The translations under genes and the position numbers were made by a program. From assembly GCA_964586775.1 (NCBI GenBank), contig CAZPJD010000195.1, forward strand, positions 1 to 29,606: a DNA stretch of 29,606 nt, read 5' to 3'. Source of the stretch: JADLEX01 sp964586775 (GTDB lineage Bacteria > Lernaellota > Lernaellaia > JACKCT01). Of this stretch, positions 16,141 to 23,249 are shown in pieces. Every line of letters starts with the position of its first letter. The first letter of the stretch is position 1. The notes beneath the pieces are model-generated. The model saw only the letters and a list, made by a program, of their open reading frames with translations, did not search any database and was not told where the DNA came from.

Positions 16141-17049
16141 TTGGGTAAGACCATTCTCATGGTTCTGCTGTGCGTATCCGTCGCCATCTTCGGATTCACG
16201 GTGGGACGATTCACGGACGTCGGAAACTTCGGCGGTAAGACCTTCCATCGCGGCCAGATGGTCAATCAGGGTCTTTCCAAGCTGAACGATCAGGAAAAGG
16301 AAGTCGCCACGCGGATCGTCCGCGGGACCGACGTGGTTGCGAAGAAGGTCGTCGAGTCCCTCGGACCGGCGGCCAAGGACGAGCAGAAGTTCAAGTCGAT
16401 GATGGAGCAGTTCGACAAGGATCCCATGCGCGTGCTGCAAATGGCGGCGATGCGCGGCCAGAAGCCGCCGGCACAGGACGAGGATCCCAACAAGGTCTGG
16501 AAGGTCGAGCCCGGCAACGTGCCGACCAAGGGGCCCGAGAACGCGCCGATCACGCTCGTGGAATTCTCGGAATTCCAGTGCCCGTTCTGCGCACGCGGCT
16601 ACAGCGTCATGCAGCAACTCGAAGAGAAGTACCCGGGCAAGATCCGCTTCCAGTTCGTCAGCAAGATCCTGCCGATGCACAAAAAGGCCCCCGGCGCGCA
16701 CGCCGCGGCCTATGCCGCATGGGCGCAGAACAAGTTCTGGGAGTTTCACGATCTCGCGTTCCAGAACCAGAAGGACCTCGGCGACGAGAAGTATCTGGAG
16801 TGGGCGAAGCAGATCGGTCTCGACGTGACGAAGTTCAAGGCCGACATGGCGGTCGAAAAACACCAGGCCGAATTCGACCGCATGGAAAAAGTCTCCAACG
16901 ATCTCGAAGTGCGCGGTACGCCGACGTTCTTCATCAACGGACGCAAGATCCGCGGCGCGCGCCCGCTCGAGGCCTTCACCGAGGTCATCGACAAGCTCCT
17001 CGCCGAGGGCTCCGGCGCTCCCGCCGCTCCGGCAGCGCCGCAAGGCTGA
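16141..17049 (+). CDS. Membrane-anchored DsbA-like thioredoxin-fold protein
   Basis: 302 residues. The TTG at 16141 is chosen because GAGGAG (16129-16134) precedes it by 6 nt and the protein then begins directly with a signal anchor (about residues 4-22). In-frame ATGs at 16075 and 16117 have no comparable site. Residues about 30-125 are helical and charged without a known motif. The C-terminal half is a DsbA/Thioredoxin_4 domain with the active site FSEFQCPFCARGY (CPFC), the large helical insertion, and the cis-Pro region VRGTPTFFINGRKIRGA. It ends in a Pro/Ala-rich tail. The domain is expected in the periplasm, catalysing or isomerising disulfides, or in a BdbD/DsbG-like role; no DsbB/VKOR partner is visible. 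The gene is monocistronic with its own promoter and terminator. Confidence 0.92.
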   Translation: MGKTILMVLLCVSVAIFGFTVGRFTDVGNFGGKTFHRGQMVNQGLSKLNDQEKEVATRIVRGTDVVAKKVVESLGPAAKDEQKFKSMMEQFDKDPMRVLQMAAMRGQKPPAQDEDPNKVWKVEPGNVPTKGPENAPITLVEFSEFQCPFCARGYSVMQQLEEKYPGKIRFQFVSKILPMHKKAPGAHAAAYAAWAQNKFWEFHDLAFQNQKDLGDEKYLEWAKQIGLDVTKFKADMAVEKHQAEFDRMEKVSNDLEVRGTPTFFINGRKIRGARPLEAFTEVIDKLLAEGSGAPAAPAAPQG

Positions 17050-17069
17050 GCGACATCCTCCGAACGCAC

Positions 17070-17104
17070 CGAAGGGCGCCGAACCGGCGCCCTTCGTCGT
17101 TTTC
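17070..17104 (+). terminator. Rho-independent terminator of the DsbA-like gene
   Basis: A perfect 11-bp GC-rich stem (17070-17080 with 17086-17096) with a 5-nt loop GAACC, followed by TCGTTTTC. It starts 20 nt after the stop codon. The hairpin might also slow transcripts arriving from the convergent coaE, but there is no T-run on that side. Confidence 0.85.
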
Positions 17105-17125
17105 ATCCGCGAAAACGCCCTGGCG

Positions 17126-17743
17126 TTACGACCACTCGGCCGCGATCAAGTCCCGCCACAACTTCGCGATGGCGTCTTCGAGTTCGGCGAGCGACCCATC
17201 GTTACGAATCACGTAATCGGCCCGTTCGATTCGCTCGTCGTCGCTCATCTGCGCATCCAGCACGCCGTCGATCTCCTCGGGCGGCCAACCCTTGGTCTGC
17301 CGCAGCCGGTCGGCCTGCGTCTCGCGCCCGCAGACGACCACGATGATCGCGTCGAGATCGAAGGGAGCCGGGCTTTCGAGCAGCAGCGCCGCCTCGACCA
17401 CGCCCGCCGGTTTGCCGCGCGTCTCGAAGTCCTCGAGCGCGTGCATCACTCCCATATAGATGTAGGGGTGAACGATGCTCTCCAGACGCACCCGCTGAAC
17501 AGGATCGGCGAAGACGATCGCCCGCATCGCGTCGCGGTCGAGCTCGCCCTGCTCCGTGAGCACGCCCGGGCCGAACGCGTCGCGGATTTCGCGCAGCCCT
17601 TCGGAGCCGGGCGCGACCACGTCGCGGGCGACCTGATCCGCATCCACAATCCCCGCTCCGCGCGCGTGCAGCAAACGGGCGACCGTGGATTTGCCCGAGG
17701 CGATGCCCCCCGTCAGACCGAAGCGCCGAAACGAACGTTCCAT
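17126..17743 (-). CDS. coaE: Dephospho-CoA kinase
   Basis: 205 residues from the ATG at 17743; the preceding GTG at 17746 would add one residue. It phosphorylates dephospho-CoA at the 3'-hydroxyl of the ribose, the last step of coenzyme A synthesis. The P-loop GLTGGIASGKSTVAR is at the N-terminus, followed by IVDADQVARDVV (substrate-binding Asp), the helical lid region with VHPYIY, LLLESPAPFDLD, and the late VCGRETQADRLRQ Arg-containing lid. Length and motif order are typical. The start shares a base with the stop of the PHP gene (TGATG), so the two are translationally coupled. Confidence 0.95.
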   Translation of the reverse strand: MERSFRRFGLTGGIASGKSTVARLLHARGAGIVDADQVARDVVAPGSEGLREIRDAFGPGVLTEQGELDRDAMRAIVFADPVQRVRLESIVHPYIYMGVMHALEDFETRGKPAGVVEAALLLESPAPFDLDAIIVVVCGRETQADRLRQTKGWPPEEIDGVLDAQMSDDERIERADYVIRNDGSLAELEDAIAKLWRDLIAAEWS

Positions 17744-18456
17744 CACTGTTCGAACCCCAAATCCGTCGGATAGACGCGGCGATCATAGTCGGGACGCACC
17801 CGCCGCTCGCGAATCGCGCGCACGAAGTCGCGAACCGAATCGAGCGGCGCGGGAAACCGCGTCCAGACCGTCCCCCAGGTTTCGACCTCGTGGGCGTCGG
17901 AACCACCCGTACAGGCGACCTGAAAAACCTCGGCGATGTAGATGAGATTGCGAAAGTACGCCGGTTGAAGCATGCCTTCGAGAAACAGCGAGAGCATCTG
18001 GCCGTTGTAGATCTCGAGCCCATCGACGTGTGGGAGAATTTCGGCCACGCGACCCAGATTGGGGTCGGCGACGAGTCGCGCCGGATCGGAGAAATCCGCG
18101 CCGACGAGCGACACGCGCTGGCTGACGCACGGATGTGCCCAAACGAGGCACGTCCCGTCGTCGCGCCGAAGATCCCGGACCGAGCCGTCGAAGTCGATGA
18201 GCCCCTCCAGATACGCCATGTCCTCGGAGTACACGAGCACGTCGCCCTCGCGCGTATCGACCTCGATCGCGGGGATGACGAGCTTGTCGGGCAACTCGCG
18301 CTTGAGATGCCGCGCGGCCATCAGGTTGTGATGGTCGGTGCAGCAGATCGCGCGCGTCCCGGGATCGCGCCCCCGCTCGATCAAAAAGTCGACCGTGACC
18401 GAGGAACACTCGGAAAAGCGCGTGTGCAGGTGCGTGTCGACCCGGTATTCGTTCAA
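17743..18456 (-). CDS. PHP-domain phosphoesterase
   Basis: 237 residues from a TTG at 18456, with GAGGG about 10 nt upstream. All metal-binding motifs of the polymerase-and-histidinol-phosphatase fold are present: DTHLHTRFSECS, CTDHHNL, IPAIEVDTREGDVLVYS, WAHPC and GGSDAHE. The protein is stand-alone (no polymerase fusion) and fits the short PHP group that includes TrpH/RNase AM-like phosphoesterases acting on 5' nucleotides or nucleotide diphosphates. The substrate is unknown. It lies directly upstream of coaE with overlapping stop/start and 69 nt after the lipoprotein gene. Confidence 0.9.
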   Translation of the reverse strand: MNEYRVDTHLHTRFSECSSVTVDFLIERGRDPGTRAICCTDHHNLMAARHLKRELPDKLVIPAIEVDTREGDVLVYSEDMAYLEGLIDFDGSVRDLRRDDGTCLVWAHPCVSQRVSLVGADFSDPARLVADPNLGRVAEILPHVDGLEIYNGQMLSLFLEGMLQPAYFRNLIYIAEVFQVACTGGSDAHEVETWGTVWTRFPAPLDSVRDFVRAIRERRVRPDYDRRVYPTDLGFEQ

Positions 18457-18525
18457 GCGGAAATCGCCCTCACGGCGTTCGGACGCCGGCTGGATTCGCG
18501 ATTGTTGTGATCGGGCGCGGGCGTG

Positions 18526-19032
18526 TCAATTCGCCGCGGGCGTCGTGGCCGCATCCGCGCCCGGTTCCGGAATCGGCGTGCCGATCTCGGCCTGACGCTT
18601 TTTCCATACGCCATTGAAGTCGAGGATCTTCCACCCGGCCTCGACCTTCTTGAGAGAGAACGTCGCCGTCCGGTCGTCGGTGGGACCGAGCGCCACGACG
18701 ATCTCGACGCCGCTTTCCGTCGTCGTCGCCTTGAGGGGACGCAGCGATGTCGGTTCGAGCGAAAGAAACGCGGCGAGCACCGCGGCCTTGGCTTTGGGAT
18801 CGTCGAAGGCGTTTCGCAGGCGCTCGTGCGCGTCGAAATAGTCCTTCGCGCGCTGGGGCTCCTCGTCTTCCTTTTGCGCGGCGTCCTTGTACAGGGGATC
18901 GTCCACGATCTTGACGTCCGCGTAGAAGGCGGCGAGCGCGTCCTTGTAGGATTCGTCCACCTTCGCCGTGCACCCGATCATCGCAGCCGTAAGGACAACG
19001 CACACCGCCCAAACCGAAATTCTTGCCGTCAT
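18526..19032 (-). CDS. Putative lipoprotein of unknown function
   Basis: 168 residues. The N-terminus (MTARISVWAVCVVLTAAMIGC) is a signal peptide ending in a plausible lipobox MIGC, so the mature protein would begin with lipidated Cys21. The mature part is charged, with an early helical region (YKDALAAFYADVKIVDD) and a late beta-rich stretch (TATFSLKKVEAGWKILDFNGVW) resembling the last strands of NTF2/DUF4878-like lipoproteins. The C-terminus is Pro/Ala-rich. No catalytic motif is recognised. The start overlaps the stop of the DUF2007 gene (ATGA). Confidence 0.8.
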   Translation of the reverse strand: MTARISVWAVCVVLTAAMIGCTAKVDESYKDALAAFYADVKIVDDPLYKDAAQKEDEEPQRAKDYFDAHERLRNAFDDPKAKAAVLAAFLSLEPTSLRPLKATTTESGVEIVVALGPTDDRTATFSLKKVEAGWKILDFNGVWKKRQAEIGTPIPEPGADAATTPAAN

Positions 19033-19613
19033 TCGTCCGATTCCTTGAATGAAAACGCTTTCATGATCTCCCGCGCCTCGTCTTCGCGTTCGGCCGCCAC
19101 CATCACGCGCACACCCGTGAGCAGGCTCATCGGTTCGAGCGTCGCCGTGTGACGGTTCGCGATCGTCGCGGGAATTTCTTCGGATTGCAGCAGCGAGAGC
19201 AGGTGCTCGGCGCGGCCGAGATTGAGAGTACGATACACCTCGACCTGCCCTGTCGGCGGCTTGCGCGACACGGCCCCGGCGAGCGGGGCGCCCTCGCGTT
19301 GCCGGCGCGCGAAGGAGCCCAAAAACAGCGCGAGCAGCGAGACGAAGAGCCCCGCCGCGACGATCACATACGTCTTGTCCACGCGGCCCGTCGTATAGAG
19401 GTGGACCAGCGCCCCGATCATGAACACCGCGGCCATCACGAGCGGAAACGACACGCGAAAGAGCGGGTAGGAACCAGGAGCCGTCATCGGACCGGACGGT
19501 GTTTCGGTGGCAGCCATCGAGCCCGTCGTCTCATGCCGATCCGCGCCGCATGACGGGCAGATCCGCACCGAGGGCTCCGCCGCCTCGCCACAGACGACGC
19601 ACTCCGCAAGCAA
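19029..19613 (-). CDS. Zinc-ribbon, two-TM, DUF2007-domain protein (C-terminal part of an interrupted gene?)
   Basis: 194 residues from a TTG at 19613, the first possible start after an in-frame TAG at 19656-19658. Cys pairs CVVCG and CPSCG near the N-terminus make a zinc ribbon. A linker and two transmembrane helices (about 55-75 and 82-101) follow, then a DUF2007-like (putative signal-transducing protein) domain: VEVYRTLNLGRAEHLLSLLQ ... VRVMVAAEREDEAREIM. The TTG has no clear ribosome-binding site. The codons between the TAG and this TTG also encode CASCGA, continuing the zinc-ribbon pattern, so the natural N-terminus may be the 49-codon frame upstream. Function unknown; DUF2007 domains are often found with zinc ribbons and membrane segments. 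Confidence 0.7.
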   Translation of the reverse strand: MLAECVVCGEAAEPSVRICPSCGADRHETTGSMAATETPSGPMTAPGSYPLFRVSFPLVMAAVFMIGALVHLYTTGRVDKTYVIVAAGLFVSLLALFLGSFARRQREGAPLAGAVSRKPPTGQVEVYRTLNLGRAEHLLSLLQSEEIPATIANRHTATLEPMSLLTGVRVMVAAEREDEAREIMKAFSFKESDE

Positions 19614-19655
19614 CGCAGCGCCGCACGACGCGCAGCGATCGGCCGGTTCGTCCGT

Positions 19656-19805
19656 CTACGCGCCGCACTCGAAGCAGACCTGCCCCGACTGTTCGAGCCG
19701 CGATCCGGAAACGACGAACAACGCGCCGCAACGGTCGCAGATTGCGCGATCGGGTTCGCAGGGAGCGCCGCAGCGCGGACACGGGAGTTGAGGAGCGCGG
19801 CTCAT
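19656..19805 (-). CDS. 49-residue double zinc-ribbon peptide ending at an in-frame TAG
   Basis: From an ATG at 19805 the frame encodes Cys pairs CPRCG, CDRCG and CFECG, then a TAG at 19658-19656. It is in the same frame as the DUF2007 gene: after the TAG come 15 codons (including CASCG) up to that gene's TTG. Read through, the whole would be 258 codons with a continuous series of C-x-x-C-G ribbons. It is either a small zinc-ribbon protein coupled to the next gene, or the N-terminus of a gene broken by a nonsense change or sequence error. No good ribosome-binding site precedes the ATG, but TAGTAT lies 8 nt before it, so a leaderless transcript is conceivable. Confidence 0.6.
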   Translation of the reverse strand: MSRAPQLPCPRCGAPCEPDRAICDRCGALFVVSGSRLEQSGQVCFECGA

Positions 19806-19860
19806 GGCCCGGGATACTAGCACAAGTTCGCGGCGGGGTGAGGCGGCGGCGCGCGGTCGC

Positions 19861-22800
19861 TCATGCGCGATCGAGCACCATCCGGACCTTGGTCGACAGG
19901 GTTTGCGGTGTGTAGGGTTTGGCGATGAAGTCGAAATCGCGATCGACGACGCCGTGCAGCAGGACCACGTCCTCGGTGTAGCCCGACGTGAACAGCACCT
20001 TTGTATCCGGGTATTCGGCGAGCACCTTTTCGGCCAATTCGCGCCCGTTCATCCCCGGCATGACGACGTCGGTCACGAGCAGATCGATGGGTGCGCTCGA
20101 CGTGGCGACGATCTCGAGCGCCTTGCGCCCATCGGGCGCGTCGAGCACGGTGTAACCCAGCCGCGACAGCACGCGGGCGGCGAGCTTGCGCACGCCCTCC
20201 TCGTCCTCGACCAGCAGCAGCGTTTCCGTTCCCGATGGCAATTCGTCCCTCGATTTGTCGAACGGCAAATCCAGCGCGCTTCCCTCGGCTCTCGGCAGGT
20301 AGATCCGAAACGTCGTCCCGCGACCGACCTCGGAATAGACGCGAATGTCGCCGCCCGCCTGCGTGACGACGCCGTAGGACGTCGCCAGACCAAGCCCGGT
20401 GCCCCGCCCAGCGGGCTTGGTCGTGAAGAATGGCTCGAAGAGGTGTTCCTTCACCTCGGGGTTCATGCCGTGGCCGGTATCGCTGACGATCAATAGCACG
20501 TAACGACCCGGCTTCACATGCGGTTGGATTCCGACCTGCTCGTCGTCCAATTCGACGTTGGTCGTTTCGATCATCAATGCGCCGCCCTTCGGCATGGCGT
20601 CCCGGGCGTTGACCGCCAGATTGACGATGACCTGCTCGAACTGCCCTGGATCGACCTTGACGAAGTCGAGATTCTCGTCCAGCCGCGTCGTGAGCCGGAT
20701 GTCCTCTCCGAGCAGGCGACCGAGCATCTTTTTCAGGTTCGACACCAGATCGTTCATGTTCAGAATTCGGGGCTCGATGATCTGCTTGCGCGAAAACGCG
20801 AGCAACTGCCGGGTGAGATCCGCCGCGCTCGCCGCCGCCTGCCGCGCTTCCTGCAAGGGCTCGGTGAGTGGATCCTCGGGACGCAGGTCGCCAAGCGCCA
20901 GCGAGACGTTGCCGGTGATGGCGGTCAGGAGGTTGTTGAAGTCGTGGGCGACGCCGCCCGCAAGCCTTCCGATCGCCTCCATCTTCATCGCCTGGCGAAG
21001 CTGCGTCTGGAGCTTGGTGTTGTCGGCCTCGGCGCGCTTGCGATCGCTGATGTCCGTGTGCTGGATGATGACGTGCGCGAGTTTCCCCTCGGCGTCGAAG
21101 ACGGGAAACGCCCAGTTGTGGTACCAGACCTGACGCTTGGCCTCGACCTCGATGTTCTGCGACTCGGCCGCGACGCCGATATCGAAATGGACCTCCCACT
21201 CGGCGGTTTCGCCTCGATGGAAAACGCGTTCCAGGTGACGAACGACGCCGGTGTTGCAGACCTCGCGGTCCTGAAAAATGTTGTAGACGCGGCCTTCGAT
21301 GTGCTCGGGTTTGACCCCGAAAATCCGACTGAGCTGTGGGTTCACGCGCTCGCACCAGCCGTCGCGGTCGAGGATCTGCGTGCTGATCGACGATTGCAGG
21401 AACATCTGCTCGAAATAGTTTTTCTGTTCGCGAAGCTCCGCCTCGTTGCTCAGACGACGCGTGATGTCCTGCGCGGTGAAAAGAAGTCCCTGCGCGGGAT
21501 TTTGGGGCGAAATGGACGTTCTCCGATAAGATACCGGAACCACCGAACCGTCCCGACGCGCAAATTTCGTTTCGCTGTGCGCGATGCCGCCGTCGCGCAG
21601 CGCCGTTTCGGCCTCGTTCATGACCCGGGCGTATTCGCCATCATCGACGAACAGGCAGCTCTCGGTCCTGCCGATCAGATCCGCCGCCTCGCGACCCGCG
21701 AGGTCGCAGAGCCGGTCGTTGACCTCGGTAATGACGCGCCCCACGCTCGCCCCGATGCCGATCGGCGCCGCGCGGAACAGGCTCGCGATCCGCTCCTCGT
21801 TCGTCGCCGACCGCTGCTCGGTGAGCCAACGGGCGAGCGCGTTGGCGGTGATCCCGCCGAAGGCGTGAAGTTCGTCGTTCGGTGGACGCGGGACGCTGGA
21901 GGGCGCGCCCATGAGCACCGTGCCGATCACGTCTTCTTCGGTTCGCAGCGCGACGCCCACCATCCATTCCACGCCCAGATGATGCTCGATCCCGCCTGCG
22001 ATCTCCTCCGCGATTCCGCCGAAGGTGACTTCGACCAGCGTTTTCCCATCGGCGATCGCCTCGGCGGATAATTGGCGGTACAGATCGTCGCTCGCCGGGA
22101 TGTGCATGCCCTCGATCGGACGGCCGAGCGCTTTCACGACGCTTTGCCGGATTTCGTCATCGAGCGACGTCCGACGCACCACGAGCGAATGCGTCGCTGC
22201 GTCGTAAGTGGAGACCGCCGCCGAGCTCACACCGAAAATTTCGACGATCTTTCGCGCCACCGTCTCGAAGATGTCGGCCCAATATGGCACGGCGGCGAGC
22301 TCGGCCGAATATCGACTCAGGGCGGAGAGCACCTCGCTCTTTCGGCGAAGGCTTTCCTGCGCCAGACGCCGATCGGTGATGTCGCGCGAACGACCTTGAA
22401 AACCGACGACGTTGCCCTGCTCGTCGCGCATGTCGCGGATCGACGACTCGACCCACACGGTGGATCCGTCCTTGCGGTAGAGCTCGACTTCCACCACGAT
22501 CTCGCCTCGGCGTTCCGACTCGGGCTTGGCGGCTTCGTCCGCAAAGATTTGCGCGACGGTCTCCAGCGACGCGGGCGTCAGCGCCTTTTCCGTGGTCCGG
22601 CGATTCGCCTCGTCGGGCGTGAGGCCGAGAACTCGCTCCACGGACGGGCTGTGGTAAACTCCGGTCCCATCCAGCCGGGTCATCCAGACGATGTCGTTCG
22701 CGTTCTCGGCGAGAAACCGGTAGCGGGCTTCGCTTTCGCGCAGAGCACGCTCGGATTCCGACGTCCACCCGTTCTCCATATCCTCCCGGGCGTTCGATAC

Positions 22801-23010
22801 CAGATGGCGCGTCTGCTCGAGTTTGCCGTCCACCGAACGCACGTACGCCAGAATGAGAATCCCCACGAACCACGTGAGCAGGTGGGAGATCCATCCCAGC
22901 ACCGGCTGCGCGGTCCAGAATGCCAGGTACTGCGTATGAAAGAAGACGGACGCGCCGAGTGACGCGGTCCAAAGCAGCGCGAGCAGCGTCCATGTCCTTC
23001 GATCGCGCAC
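19861..23010 (-). CDS. Membrane hybrid histidine kinase, PAS-GAF-PAS-PAS-HisKA-HATPase-REC
   Basis: 1049 residues from a GTG at 23010 with AAAGGA upstream. Two N-terminal transmembrane helices (about 7-25 and 38-58) are followed by PAS 1 (about 90-215, ending GFQGRSRDITDRR), a GAF-like domain (about 225-395), PAS 2 (about 400-520), PAS 3 (about 525-655, ending QHTDISDRKRAE), HisKA with His689 in GGVAHDFNNLLTAI, HATPase_c with NLAVNARDAMP, DTGHGMNP and GRGTGLGL, and a C-terminal receiver with Asp981 in VTDVVMPGMNG and Lys in FIAKPYTP. All catalytic residues are intact. The HDFNN form places it in the NtrB-like HisKA group common in delta-proteobacteria. The signal is unknown, and no separate response regulator is adjacent. 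Confidence 0.95.
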   Translation of the reverse strand: MRDRRTWTLLALLWTASLGASVFFHTQYLAFWTAQPVLGWISHLLTWFVGILILAYVRSVDGKLEQTRHLVSNAREDMENGWTSESERALRESEARYRFLAENANDIVWMTRLDGTGVYHSPSVERVLGLTPDEANRRTTEKALTPASLETVAQIFADEAAKPESERRGEIVVEVELYRKDGSTVWVESSIRDMRDEQGNVVGFQGRSRDITDRRLAQESLRRKSEVLSALSRYSAELAAVPYWADIFETVARKIVEIFGVSSAAVSTYDAATHSLVVRRTSLDDEIRQSVVKALGRPIEGMHIPASDDLYRQLSAEAIADGKTLVEVTFGGIAEEIAGGIEHHLGVEWMVGVALRTEEDVIGTVLMGAPSSVPRPPNDELHAFGGITANALARWLTEQRSATNEERIASLFRAAPIGIGASVGRVITEVNDRLCDLAGREAADLIGRTESCLFVDDGEYARVMNEAETALRDGGIAHSETKFARRDGSVVPVSYRRTSISPQNPAQGLLFTAQDITRRLSNEAELREQKNYFEQMFLQSSISTQILDRDGWCERVNPQLSRIFGVKPEHIEGRVYNIFQDREVCNTGVVRHLERVFHRGETAEWEVHFDIGVAAESQNIEVEAKRQVWYHNWAFPVFDAEGKLAHVIIQHTDISDRKRAEADNTKLQTQLRQAMKMEAIGRLAGGVAHDFNNLLTAITGNVSLALGDLRPEDPLTEPLQEARQAAASAADLTRQLLAFSRKQIIEPRILNMNDLVSNLKKMLGRLLGEDIRLTTRLDENLDFVKVDPGQFEQVIVNLAVNARDAMPKGGALMIETTNVELDDEQVGIQPHVKPGRYVLLIVSDTGHGMNPEVKEHLFEPFFTTKPAGRGTGLGLATSYGVVTQAGGDIRVYSEVGRGTTFRIYLPRAEGSALDLPFDKSRDELPSGTETLLLVEDEEGVRKLAARVLSRLGYTVLDAPDGRKALEIVATSSAPIDLLVTDVVMPGMNGRELAEKVLAEYPDTKVLFTSGYTEDVVLLHGVVDRDFDFIAKPYTPQTLSTKVRMVLDRA

Positions 23011-23043
23011 CGATTCGGGTCCTTTGTTTGCCGGGTGGGCACC

Positions 23044-23063
23044 GAACCTCGTGAATGAGGTTC
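23044..23063. repeat. Perfect inverted repeat upstream of the hybrid kinase
   Basis: GAACCTC, 6-nt spacer GTGAAT, GAGGTTC. It sits 34-53 nt before the kinase GTG start, so it may be an operator or a leader-RNA hairpin. There is no T-run, so a terminator is unlikely. Confidence 0.4.
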
Positions 23064-23139
23064 CCTCGCGGGTTCAATCATGCATCGGAAGCGGGAGACC
23101 AAACCATGAATATTCAAGGAGGATACCTCAAAATGCTGG

Positions 23140-23161
23140 CGAATGATGAATTCACCATTCG
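23140..23161. repeat. 22-bp near-perfect palindrome in the kinase-glnA gap
   Basis: Two 11-bp arms centred on GAATTC, with only one mismatched pair (CGAATGATGAA against TTCACCATTCG). The 239-bp gap (23011-23249) contains this, the inverted repeat at 23044-23063, the glnA terminator, and a plus-strand AAGGAGG (23116-23122) followed by a 10-codon frame (23133-23165). The palindrome is compatible with a dimeric regulator's operator; no regulator gene is adjacent. Confidence 0.45.
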
Positions 23162-23173
23162 TTAGCCAAGAAA

Positions 23174-23192
23174 GCGGCCGGAGACCGGCCGC
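23174..23192 (-). terminator. Rho-independent terminator of glnA
   Basis: A perfect 8-bp stem (GCGGCCGG with CCGGCCGC) with a 3-nt loop. On the minus strand it is followed by TTTCTT. It starts 57 nt after the glnA stop and ends the nitrogen cluster. Confidence 0.7.
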
Positions 23193-23249
23193 GGAACGAG
23201 TCCGCGGTGCGATCCCCGGCCGATGTGCGACCGGATCGGAAGTGTCGGC

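Noticed and set aside
19656..19658. Pyrrolysine or general amber recoding as the explanation of the in-frame TAG
   Set aside because: TAG ends at least five other genes here at expected C-termini (glnA, hflC, kinase-like, alpha/beta hydrolase, ACP), and no pyl genes are visible. Kept only as one option for this site.
19507..19791. Plus-strand and alternate minus-strand frames over the zinc-ribbon region
   Set aside because: They are shadows of the interrupted zinc-ribbon frame, whose regularly spaced Cys pairs mark the real coding frame.
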